NCBI RefSeq assembly: GCF_005239225.2
Contig: NC_133300.1
Span: 1,350,848-1,414,847 of the forward strand
DNA length: 64,000 nt
Source of the DNA: Populus alba
Lineage: Eukaryota > Streptophyta > Magnoliopsida > Malpighiales > Salicaceae
Reading direction: 5' to 3'
Positions 35,034-46,159 of the stretch are shown piece after piece. Each line of letters starts with the position of its first letter. Positions within the stretch are counted from its first letter, which is position 1. Both the position numbers and the translations under genes were made by a program. The notes below the pieces were generated by a model. That model saw only the letters and a list, made by a program, of their open reading frames with translations, was not told the origin of the DNA and ran no database searches.

Positions 35034-36054
35034 CGCTTCAATCAAGTACTCAAGTGGTTGCCCTGTGACATTTGACTTGCCAGAAACAGTTGTCAAAGCA
35101 CTGCCATGAGCACCATCAGGACTGGTAAAGGCTGCAAGCAAAGGTGATGCAGATATCCCAGGAGTGCCAATTGCAAGGGAGGGAGCAAGTGCTTGTGCAA
35201 CAGATGGTTGGTGTATAATATTTCCAGTATTTAAGAGGGAGGAAATACCAGAAACTGGTTTGTCAGAATCTCCTGGCATAGGAGATGGAGCTTGCTGGTG
35301 TAATTGCTGCTGCTGCTGCATCTGTCGATTCTGCATTAAATTCTGGTGTTGCTGCAATCGTTTAAGCTGTTGTGTTTGTAGCATCTGTTGTTCATGCTGC
35401 TGCTGCTGCTGCTGTTTTAGATGCTGGTGTTGAATCATATTGGAATTCGACTGAAGGGGAAATATTTGGCTGCAGCATACTCGCCCCACTTTGTGTTGAC
35501 AATGTGTTAACATTGGTTGGTTGGGAAATGCTCACGAGATTCTGTTGTACAGATCCTACAGGTGTCAGCTGCAATGAGCTCAGTGCATTTGCTTGTCCAT
35601 AATCTAAATTGGAGCCTGGTTGTATTGGATTCATCATGTTTTGATTGTGACGTCGAATCCCGGATAAAGTTGAAAGAGAATTATGCAGCAAGCTTGACAT
35701 ATTGTTCTGCTGCATCTTTGGTACAGAACCTTGCATATTCATTGATTGCAACTGGGGATTCAGTTGATTTTCAAGGGACTGCAATTGAGGAACTTGAGAT
35801 TGGGGTTGCTGCATAGGTTGAATATGAGGTTGGGGAGGGTGTCCTTGCTGTAGATTAGGAATAGGCTTCCTGTATCTGCTTGGGTTTAGAAAACCTACAA
35901 TCTGCTTCTCATAGAAACCCAATTTCTCCTTGAAAGTAGGTGTGATGTTGTTTTTAGAGACCTGTAAGAATGCTATCAAGCGTTCCAACATGAGCTTGAA
36001 TACCTTCAGCTTTTCAAGCTGTTCTGACTTCGGTTGTTGCGGAAGAGGGTCATG
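35034..36054 (-). pseudogene. MED15 copy B exon 6, Q-rich region
   Basis: It begins HDPLPQQPKSEQLEKLK after a CTTTCCAG acceptor and continues FLQVSKNNITPTFKEKLGFY, then a Gln/Met/Asn-rich stretch with poly-Q. A local pair of compensating shifts (GIRRHNQN where copy C has GDSTSQSN) and an unpaired one-base insertion near 35460 put the end into another frame (poly-Ala instead of poly-Gln). Confidence 0.88.
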
Positions 36055-36416
36055 CTGGAAAGCAAAGTTAACATACACGAGAATTAAAAATTGCATTGAC
36101 CCTTTGTAGCAAAGCTAGTAAAACATAAGTGAAAAAAATGTTTCTATTCCAATTCTTCTGTGTCAATGCATGGTTGTGGGGTGGTTGGGGGTTGGGGGGG
36201 AGGGGGGGGATTAGTGCAGATGATACAGTGACAAGCAATGCTGATGGGGAAAACAAATTAATCAAAAGCTCAACTGTGGGGGTTTATGAATCATGTGTGA
36301 GCAAAGTATAGCGAGCTTCATTAGGTATTAGTATTTTCCTATATAGGAATACAAGTCCTTTTTGGATTAGGAACTTCATCTAAATGTTATGTAATCATAT
36401 AAATGCAGAATCCGAG

Positions 36417-36700
36417 GGTGAACAGCTGGTGCAATGCACTGGAGGGTATGATGTGGTAACAAATGCGTGTGTGATTGCAATGGTTTCAATAGCAGTGGCA
36501 TTACTAATGCCACAAGTGGCAGCAGTGGCACATAAAGCTACCTAAAAGAGTATTGCTGACTTGAACCATTATGAGAGGTGAACAGTTGGTGCACCGCACT
36601 GTAGGGCATCGTGTGGTTACAAATGCATGTGTGTGATTGCAATAGTTCCAATACCAGTGGCATTTCTAATGCCACAAGGGGAAGCAGTGGCACATAAAGC
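36417..36700. repeat. Tandem pair of about 135-bp repeats in a MED15 copy B intron
   Basis: The same pair as in copies A and C, adjacent to exon 4. Just before it, from 36308, lies the second half of the LTR fragment also found in copy A. Confidence 0.7.
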
Positions 36701-39446
36701 TACCAAAAAGAGCATTACCCTGGCATTTGTCTCTGAGAAATTGACAAACATAGTGGAGGGAATCCCTTGTCCCATTGAATTCCCACTGAGTTCTGTGAAA
36801 CACCAGGGATACTCTGCATGTTAGGATTCTGGACAACAGTGTTGGGGATAGTCTGGGTTACACCAGAGACAGGAGGCAGTGCCGCTTTGTAAACCAGCAT
36901 AACTTTGAACTCCTATTAGATGCCATGAGCAATTCTGCATGTTCTGTGATACCAACTGCTGACGTGCTTGAGACTGATCAGTGGACAATAGGATAGGGAG
37001 AAAACAGCCCTTGATTCTGAACTTCAGGGGACATACTATGGGATGCTGTTCAAGATAAAAGGCAAAAGGGAAACCATGTCACAGAAAAAAAAGAAGGCAC
37101 ACTGAACAAGGAAGACAAATGAAACATCGGCAGTCCCACACATAAAGTTATGAGCGAAAGAATTGGGATGGATTTGATTCAAAGCATAAAAGTGTCCTCT
37201 GACAATTTTCGGGGATGGGGGAAGAAGAGGCGGCTGAAACAAAAAATAATATGACAATTTTCAGGGTGGGGGGAAAGAAAAAGGAGGAGGCAGAAAACAA
37301 AAACAATCTGTAATATTCTTGCATAACATTCATTAATTACTCAACTTTTTGATTAAAGCATGCCATACACACATAGCAATATGTTTGCCATAAAATGCAA
37401 AAGAGTTTGATAACAATGTGACAAACAAAACAAAAGGTAAGATGTTTAGAAATTCAATGCTTGCCAGCATTATTATATATGAAAAAAGGATCAAATGCTT
37501 TCTCTCGAAAAGAAAAGCAAGAAAAGTGACGTCTTACCTCCTAAACAGGAAAATCTTTAAAATCTACCATCTCAATCATAAAATATAAAATACCATGCAT
37601 CACAGTCCTTGTTGCTTAACAAGTTAAGGATGAAACACTTCACATGCATTATAGAATTAGCATTGTGGAGGTGATCATGAGATTTTTCCAGCAAGGCGAT
37701 ATACATAGCAATATGCAGCAATAAAATGTAAAAGAGTTTGATAACAATGTGAGAAGAAAAAACAAAAGGTAAGATGTTTAGAAATTCAATGCTCGGCTGC
37801 ATTATAACCTGCTGGATCCATGGGGGCAGTGGGCATGGTGTTTTGAGACCTGATCTCCATTGAAAGCATCTCCAGAGATATTTTACACAGATAATCATAC
37901 TGAAATCAGATATTAATAACAAAACATTAGATCTCAGAGCAATCCATGTTACAAGAGGAGGAAAATGGATATATGCTCTATCATTTCATCTTTTGTGAGG
38001 ATATACTTCTGTTTCCTCTCTTTTTATTTAATTATTTATGTATTGATTTGCTATTTTCTTTTTGCACACTTCCCTTGTACTTGAACTTGTTCACTCTAAA
38101 TAAAACACTTGTCAAGAGAATTAACAAAAAGATGCGAACTCCCAATCAGCCTTGCATACAGAGTGAACGGTGAGGAAGTGTAAGCACACTACACACACAT
38201 TTGTACATGCATAAATGCATGTGTATATTCATGTCAAGAGAATATCATAATTATTGAACCTCGCATTAGGCAAATACCTGATTGGTGGCGGTAGTATAAA
38301 TCTTTTCCTCAAAACGTATGGCAAATTTCTTGAGTTCTTGTAATCCCTCCTGACCAGAAACAAAAGATGCCTCTTTATTGTCTCCATTCTGCACATGCAA
38401 ATCATTACGTTTCATTTTTAATGACCAGGCAAGTATAGAGAAGTTAGCAACAGCGAGCAAATAATGAGATAAGCAAGAGTTGGTCAAGTATTATAAGACA
38501 TCAAAATACATAGACATCCTTTCCCTGTATTATTCCAGAGGTACAGATTATAGGAGTTTTACTTGGCCACCCTTCTGTCTAAAATTCTAGCTACGAGCTT
38601 CATATATTAGTGACTTAGTTTGCAAAGCAGGGGAGTCTGTGAAAACATTACAATAGCATTTACTCTGAGTAACTTCTATGCATGTGCTGTAATTGACAAA
38701 GAAAAGAAGAGAAATCCTTTCAATATATGAAAAATGCAACGAGTTAACCTTATCTCACACCTGCAATATATACTCTACAGTATTCATTGACCAATGCAAG
38801 TGCCAGCAGAAGCTGTCTATATGATTTTTGGATGTTAGAGAGGTCAACAAAACATTCAACTTTATGCTGAGAATCTAGGAAACCATGCACCATTGTGGCT
38901 AATTGATTTTTGTCTACTGCTTTTCAACTTTAAGATCACTATCATTTCAACCCTGTAGAAGTTAAAACAAATAGAAGGCCCAAATCCAACACCATTCATT
39001 TAAGTTCAGTTGCAACTCGAGTTTTAAATTGAAACACGTATGCTCATAGCAATAGATTAACCTTGAAATTAAAAGCAGAACAAGCTTCATGCAGCCATCC
39101 AAGAGGTCATCATCAAAAGAAGAGATTACAAGAAATTCCAACAAAAATTACTTCCCAGCACTTTATGTTCCTTCAAGTTTGCTTCTCGTGAGAAACAAAT
39201 GAAAAGATGAAACAAAAAAAAGAGGTGTGTGATACTTGATGTTGCCTCATGGCAATCCTGCTGATTTTAATTAACCCTTTGTCGTTCTCCTTTTCTTTCA
39301 TATAAATAAAAAATTTACTATTTTGCAGCACTTGCACATACATTTTGTCGACTATTCTTTTCCGTGAGTCAGGCCGCAATTGAATTCTCCAATCACCCGT
39401 GTCCATGACAGGTTCTCCGCCTGGGACAGTGGGCCAACCAAAAAAG

Positions 39447-40130
39447 AAAAAAAAAATCATATTGCATGTTAGAATAGACCTTAAAAAGAAAGTCAGGAAC
39501 GGCAAGAAGAGCAAAAGCACATCAAGAACATGAAAAATGGAATATCAGTTTATTCAGACTTGAATAGATTTAAAAAGAACTTCCGTCTAATATCATGTAC
39601 TTTATTAAAGAATTCAGCCAAATATGGATGCATAACAAATATACACAACCATTCAGGTCAAGGTGCTAGGATCCTGGGTATTCGGCCATTCAAAGCAAAG
39701 AATCTTCATGGTGCTTCTAAACCAAAGAAGCATTCCCTTCTAAGCAAGTACTTACTGTCAAACCCCACTCCCCTTCCCCTCCTGTTCTTGTTATTTATGC
39801 ATATATTTACTTCTCTGAAAGAATAAATATTGTAGGGAGCAAATAGTGTAAATAGAAAGAGGAAAATACCACATCCCCAAAAGAATAAAGAAATAAGAAG
39901 AAGGCAAAACAAAGTCATAAAACGAGGCCTTTCAATCCCCAATGAATATCAGCAGACTAAATACCACAGCACAAATAGAAGATGAAGAGGCCAGAAACAC
40001 TAACCCTATTGGTGGAGATTTGAAGCCTTATTGGTTGAGATGGCGGCGGTATCCTAGAGCGGAGGAAGGAAAGAGAGCTCAGGTGGAGAGAGGTGAAGAA
40101 TGTCGGACCAAAGTGAACAGAGCTTGACAG
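39447..40130. promoter_or_regulatory. Upstream region of MED15 copy B
   Basis: Similar to copy C 51160-52120 with small gaps, so it is part of the duplicated unit and probably contains the original leader and promoter. After about 40005 the two copies diverge. No TATA box is assigned. Confidence 0.4.
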
Positions 40131-40314
40131 ATGACTTTTTTTATTTTAATATGAATATTTCTAGTTTAACTTACATATACCTCTAATAATTTTTCAAACC
40201 CTAAAATTCACAATCGTATAAATATTTATATAAATAGTCTAAAAAAATTTGAAACTCAAATTAGTGATATGCATGTAGCAATATTTTATTCTTTCCAGAT
40301 TCGCTAACAGGAAA

Positions 40315-42236
40315 GTGCTTTGTTTGTTTCAAATGGAATGAATTCTCGGAATTCATTTTCCTCACTTTTCCATGTTTTGGTGACTATCAGGAAATAAGTC
40401 AAAGAAAACCAATTCCAGTCAACTTAAACTTTCCCTTTCCCCGTAGGAACGTGTTTTCCTTTCCTTATCAAAAAGGAAAAACACTTTCCTATTTTGAGCT
40501 CCGTTAAAACATAGAAATCTCTCTGCATCTCTGTCCAAAAACAAAAACAACTGAAAAGCACGATTGAATCACACTCTTTAGTTCAGGTATTTTTTTTCTC
40601 AACAAATTTCTATATTATTTCTGTATATTATTTCTTTTATGTTTTTCATCTTCTTTCGTATTTTTTAGATTTGCAAGAATTCATATTTTTTAGATCAAAG
40701 AATAATAGCAAATAATCCTTGATCTTGTTTGTCTGTTCCAACAAAACTTTTATTTCTGTTAATTTATCTTCTGCCTATCAATTTTTTTTCTCATACCCAA
40801 CCCAGTTTTCTTCTTTCTCGTCACATTCAACCCAGAAAAACCCAACCAACTGAAGCATCACAATCAAGCCATAAAACACACATTTTTTCTTCCACATTCG
40901 GCACATTCAACATCTGCATAGAAAAACAGAAAAACCCAACCTATTAAAGCATCACAATCAAGCCATTTTTTCTTCACACATTCGGCACATTCAACATCTG
41001 CACAGAAAAACAGAAAAACCAAACCAATTGAAGCATCACAATCAAGCCATTTTTTCTTCACACATTCGGCACATTCAACATCTGCACAGAAAAAACCCAA
41101 CCAATTCAAGCATCACAATCAAGCCATTTTTCCTTCACACATTCGGCAGCTTCTTGAGAGAAATCAAAATCCCCAACAAAACCCAACTAGCCCCTACCCT
41201 GTGACAGATCCAGCACAAAGAGAGACGCAAACATGAGGGTAAACTGTCGGGTGAGAGAGGGATGAGAACTGGGGATGATGAGCAGATCTTGAGGTCTAGC
41301 TCTCCTGCTCCTTGCCCCTTCAATATGTGATGGTGTCCTGCTTCTTCAGAGAACAAGGGATTGGTGAGACAGAGCCGAGAGAGAACAGGGGAAGAGAGAC
41401 AACCAAGAGAGAATGATTTGTGATAGGCAAGAGAGAACGAACAGTGATAGGCAATAAAATTATTAGGGGGAATGAGGGGAATTAGGGGAATCAGAGGGGA
41501 ATGAAAGGCAAGCCTGAGAAACCGAAGTGTAAGTGACCGATTAAGAGGGGAACGACAAACCGATTGCCAGGGGAACGACAAACCGAATGAGATGGGAATG
41601 ACAGTGGAATGAAATGGGAGCAGAAACCGAACGAATGAAACCGAATGAGGAGAATGAATGAAATTGTCTTTAATTTAATGGGAGAGAGTTAGAGATAGGC
41701 AGAATAGAGAAAATTACACGGGGAAGGGGAATGAAACCGAAATACGGGGAAGGAATGAAACTGTCTTTAATTTTATGTTAATTTATTCATATTGTTGTAG
41801 TAGAACCAATTATAATATATATTTATAATTTCAGTTATAAATTATGTGTTTAATAGCATAATAAAATATAATGTAATATAACTCTAAGTAGGTATTCTTC
41901 CAAAATAGAGTAGAATTGAACCCAGCCATAAACTCGATTGTGTTGCCGCATACGAGATAATTTTCGAACTTTATGTTTATTTAATTATTCGATAATCACA
42001 TTATTTTTTAGAATTAAAATGGTTGATGTTATTGATCGTTGTGAACTTCTGAATTGTATATTATCAGCTTCTTTGAGCATAAATTATTTTGCAGTTCATT
42101 TTCCATAACACAAAAACAAACACCGGAAAAGTGTTTTTTCAGTTCATTTTCCATAAACACTACCAAACATCGGAATTCACTTTCCAGGAATTCACTTTCC
42201 AAAAGGAATTCACTTTCCTGCAAACAAACGGAGCCT
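40315..42236. mobile_element. Non-autonomous TIR element of about 1.9 kb
   Basis: The left end has GCTTTGTTTGTTTC at about 40318 and the right end closes GAAACAAACAAAG-like as CAAACAAACGGAGC at 42222-42235, an inverted match of 12 of 14. The right subterminal part has three direct copies of GGAATTCACTTTCC-type sequence (about 42171-42220); the left has related GGAATTCATTTTCC. No transposase. A clear target duplication was not found, so limits are approximate. The ends look hAT-like, but the family is not certain. Confidence 0.5.
40850..41155. repeat. Tandem repeat of about 84 bp, 3-4 copies
   Basis: CACATTCGGCACATTCAACA and CATCACAATCAAGCCAT recur with CACATTCGG at about 40893, 40977, 41061 and 41138 (spacings 84, 84, 77). 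It lies inside the TIR element. Because 84 is a multiple of three, the minus strand stays open and reads a repeated Cys-rich segment. Confidence 0.85.
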
Positions 42237-42255
42237 AAAAGAATTATATTCTGGT

Positions 42256-42600
42256 GCTGCTTCACTGTTCATAACTAACAAACTAAAACTAAAACTAAAA
42301 GAATTATATATATATATATAAAAGAGTGCTCATTAAAACACGGTGCACTGTGTGTGAATCCTGTGGCTTCACGGTCTTTACCGCGCTCCCTCTCTGTTTT
42401 TCACCTTTCTTCTCGCGCGGTGGGTGTTCCCGCGCTTTCTTCTCGGCTGCTGAGGCTCCCTGGTGTCTTTCCATCGACTTTGTCTGGTGCATGTTCAGAT
42501 TGAGGCGGGGTGCTAGGCGCGCGAGGAGATGTCAGCCGACGGGAAATCACCTGCATCGGCTGGGATGGCTTCATTGAAGCTGTCCTCTTGGTCTGTGGCG
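42256..42600. repeat. Dispersed repeat, copy 2
   Basis: Shares 42256-42440 with 31155-31350 and continues with GC-rich DNA (about 42430-42600) not present in the other copy. An open frame at 42326-42577 covers it but has no recognised domain. Probably a fragment of an unassigned repeat family. Confidence 0.65.
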
Positions 42601-44689
42601 GGCCTACTCATTAATGAAAAAATTATTCTAACTGAGACATTGTTTTTGTTTTTGTAAACTCTTTTCTATTATATTTTTTTTATCCAAATTTTTATGGAAA
42701 ATTAATCATTATCTCAATTTAATTTTTATTTTGATTATTGATTTATATACATGTTTTATATTATGTGGAAACTTGATCATTATAGTAAAAAGGAACAATA
42801 ATTGATTATATGTTGAAATAGATTTTAAAAAACAGTTTAATTTTAATAGGAAAAGTAAAGTGTATATATCTCCTGTTATCTGTGTACTTATTGTCTTGAT
42901 TCTACTGGGAAATAAATTTTATGTTGCATGGTATTTTCCTTTGTTGTTGCGTTGATAGGAAAAAAAAAAAAAACAGAAGATAGGGAAAAAAAGGTTGCAT
43001 ATCTGGATAATAATTACCAGTGAAATAATATATGTAAAGTGAAATTATAGTTTTTTAATTATACAATCTGCTCTATAAGAAAATGAATCTTGTTGTAAAT
43101 AAATTATAATGGTAAATACTTATGAGTGTAGATAAACTCCTAGCATTGGTGATGTATTGTTACCAAGAAAACAAATCTTAAAAAAGAAAAATCTTCAAGT
43201 GGTGTAATTTTTTAGTGTGGATTCATCAAGGGTATTGTATTTTTTACTTATATTAGTAAAAGAGTACAATACTCAAATACAGTTAGTACTTGGGGTGTGG
43301 ATGTAGGCTTACTGAACCACCTTAAAATTAAGTTTGCAATCTCTCTTTCCTTATCTATTTACTTTAAGTATTTTAATTATATTGTTGATTATTATGATAT
43401 ATATGTTTAGTGTGTTTATTTACATTATTTTGATATAGTTAATGCAACACTTAATCCATCCCTCTTAGATGCTATTGTTGTTTTAAATCCTAACAATGGA
43501 AGTATCAATCATTTTTTTTTTTATCATAACTTTAGAAGAGTGTCGAAAGAAAAATATTTATAATTTATTTGTATTGAAAATTACATTGTGTCTCATAGAA
43601 AGACAAATAAATAAATACACAATTGCAAAACTTAAATTGTTTATTTAAATTGTTTTTTGCAAAATTAGTGTGATAAATTTTTTGATTCATTTTAATTAAT
43701 ATTATTTGAGATTATATAAGTGTGAATATATAATTGCGAAGTTAATTTTATTATTGAGATAACAGATGGATAAAACTATTGTTAATGATTTCGATGTACT
43801 TGTTAACCTAGTAATCATTTGTGGTATAGATGGCAAACCCGATTTCTAAATATTTTTCATGCGGGGAAAAAAACCAAAATAATTTGAGACACAAATGTAA
43901 ATTTTCAAATATAAAGCATGATGAATTAAATTCTCTCAAGAGTCCTAATGGTAGTGGTGTCTGCAAAAAGAAGTTCAAAGAAACTTGTTTTTGTTTGTAA
44001 AAAGCAAAGACATCATTGTATTGTCACTTGTAAAGGAAAAAAATACACAAAGCAATATTAAGAAATTATATTATGAATAAAACACCTTATAAGAAATTGG
44101 GCAAGATATATCGTATGAGTTGTTGAATGTTCAATCATCATCCTACAAATACATTAAAGTGTAGGGGTGTCTAGAAAAAATTACATTCCTCCACCAAAAA
44201 AAGTTAAAAATATAGACTGTATTATATAAGATATGAAACTATTGCTTTAGATTCTTCCCTTAATTCCAGCCGTGGTTTGTTTTCAGTTCTTTGGTCTTTT
44301 CTTTCATTAGTCTTTGATTTTTGTTGGATTCTTGCTTTGTGTTAGGTTGTACGAGGATTTTCCTTTTAAAAAAAAAAAAACATCTTGTGTTTAGGAACGC
44401 AGCTTTGTACCTTTGGAGATGATAGAAGGCTTTGATTTTGAAGACTAACACTTTTTTTTTAAGTTTTTGGACTTGGGTTTCCCTGAAAAATATTTTCTTT
44501 TTGCATGTTTGTTTGTGTTGTTCATACATATATTACAGCTTTTTTTAGAGGTCACTTGAGGAAAAAAAATGTTAGGAAAAACAGAGGCTGAAATGTTCTT
44601 TTGCTTTAGATGTCTTACCTCAGTTTCAACCTTTGTTTGCCTGTAGGTTGAGGTTGATAAGTTATGTGTGTTTTTAGGATGGGGGTTGC
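42601..44689. other. AT-rich intergenic DNA, no gene recognised
   Basis: Low-complexity AT-rich sequence. Short coding-like scraps (for example around 43835-44000) show no family I can name. The minus-strand frames at 44260-44717 are Lys/Asn-rich and probably spurious. Confidence 0.55.
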
Positions 44690-45210
44690 TTGGGTTTGAA
44701 GTGTTCATACTTGGCACTAATCAATGCAAGATTGTCGTTTTCAATGTCTTTAAAAATGTCCGTGAAAACAATCTCGATAGGCTGCCCCAATAGTGAGGAC
44801 CATCTGGAGCAGCTGCTGCACCAGACAATCACCAATGACCCATCAAAAGTTACCTGCCGAAACAAGGAGGAAACTACTATTTGACACTTTAAACTTGATT
44901 GTTTCATAAATAATTTCAGTTTTGGGACGAGATTTACGAATGAAACTGAAAAAGGGTACCTCAATTGTGTATCAAATGAGAAAAAAAAAAAAAAAAAAAA
45001 CATATCAAGGCACATTGGATTGGTTAAGGAGACTCTTGCAACAAGTATCATTGAAACATATGATAGTCTGGTCCAATTGCTTAACATGCCTCGTATTTTC
45101 GCACATGAACCAGCCGGAAACTTTTTTTCTTTAATGTTCCTATCACAAAAAAAAAAAAAAAAAAATGAAAAAACAAAAAAAAAAGCTTCTCCTCTCCTCA
45201 TGCTATAAAA
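44690..45210. other. Unidentified coding-like scraps and poly-A tracts
   Basis: A stretch at 44735-44885 is relatively rich in balanced codons on both strands (minus: VTFDGSLVIVWCSSCSRW and EIVFTDIFKDIENDN; plus: GCPNSEDHLEQLLHQTIT). The family and strand could not be decided. From 45006 the sequence matches copy B's downstream flank (33777 on), including LATSIIETYDSLVQLLNM on the plus strand. Both copies share the poly-A run near 45150. Confidence 0.35.
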
Positions 45211-45999
45211 TCTTAAGTGTTTTAGAAATTAGATATTTTATTTTGCTACACTAATAATATCAGGCTTAACTTACTGACCCTCTATAGCTTATGTTTCATC
45301 ACAGCAGACTAAATAAGGTTCTAGATAACAGGATATAGGAGTTTACTTGGGCACCCTTCTGTCCAAAATTCTAGTTAGGAGCTTCATGTTTAGTTTTCTT
45401 GAACCGGAAGAACCTTCCATTTATGGCTATGGCTATGCTCCAAGATATACAAGTGAATTAGTTGCAAACCGGGGGAACTCTGTGAAAACATTACAATAGC
45501 ACTGTAATTGACAAAGAAAAGAAGAGAAATCCCTTTAATTTATGAAAATCCAATGAGGTAACCTTATCTCACGCTGCAATATAAACTCTACAGTGCTCAT
45601 TGGCTACTGCAAGTGCCAGCAGTAGGAAACCATACTCTAATAAGATCACTAATAAGATCACCAAAACATTCAACTTCATACTGAGAAACTAGGAAACCAT
45701 ACTCTAATAAGATCACTATCACTTCAACCCTGTACAAGTTAAAACAAATAGAAGGCCGAAATCCAACACCATTCATTTAAGTTCAGTTGCAACTCAAGTT
45801 TCAAATTGAAACACCAGTGCTCAGAGCAATAGATTAACCTTGAAATTTAAAGCGGAACAAGCTTCATGCAGCCATCCAAGAGGTCATCATCGAAAGAAGA
45901 TGTTACACAAGAAATTCCAACAAAAATTACTTCCCAGCACTTTTTATTCACTCGAGTTCCCATCTTGTGAGAAACACGTGAAAAATAAAAAAGACAAAA

Positions 46000-46159
46000 A
46001 CGAAAGAAGATGACATCCTGTCATTGCTACCAAATCCTCACCAGCTGCAGTTCTAGATCCATTACCAGCTGCAGAACCAGCAATTCTGTCAATCATACTG
46101 ACAACGGAGCCAATGTCACCGACAGATGCACTAAGTGCTTTGGGAGACAGAGATTTGAC
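46000..46159 (-). pseudogene. MED15 copy C exon 7 remnant, acceptor lost
   Basis: The same SLSPKALSASVGDIGSVV block as copy B, but the sequence before it on the minus strand is CCCACG where copy B has CCCAGG, so the splice acceptor AG is destroyed. The downstream end resembles copy B (LVAMTGCRL and then unrelated residues). Confidence 0.75.

Larger units (their letters stand above)
34704..39446 (-). pseudogene. MED15-like copy B (most complete exon set, broken)
   Basis: Minus-strand exons: 1 at 39342-39440 (VPGGEPVMDTGDWRIQ), KIX exon 2 at 38278-38388, KIX exon 3 at 37809-37899, Q/S-rich exon 4 at 36719-37045 (VSQNMQN, PNTVVQNPNMQSIPGVSQNS), Q-rich exon 6 at 35034-36054, and C-terminal exon 7 at 34704-34919. 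The SLDSTAQTGH and IKVMKE exons are missing. Lesions: a deletion at the start of exon 1 removing the first Met and eight or so codons, a one-base deletion in exon 2, several shifts in exon 4, and a one-base insertion near 35460 in exon 6. MED15 normally extends about 250 residues beyond exon 7's conserved part; here it ends early. Sequence before exon 1 (to about 40130) may be the old promoter. Confidence 0.85.

Noticed and set aside
35164..35433. Very Cys-rich plus-strand open frame
   Set aside because: It is the antisense of the poly-Gln (CAG/CAA) tract in MED15 copy B exon 6. Reverse CTG/GCTGCT repeats read as Cys, so it is a shadow frame.
44978..45010. Poly-A before the copy C homology as a sign of retroposition
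   Set aside because: MED15 copies keep their introns, so they were copied as DNA. The A-run is at the downstream side and does not fit a processed transcript.
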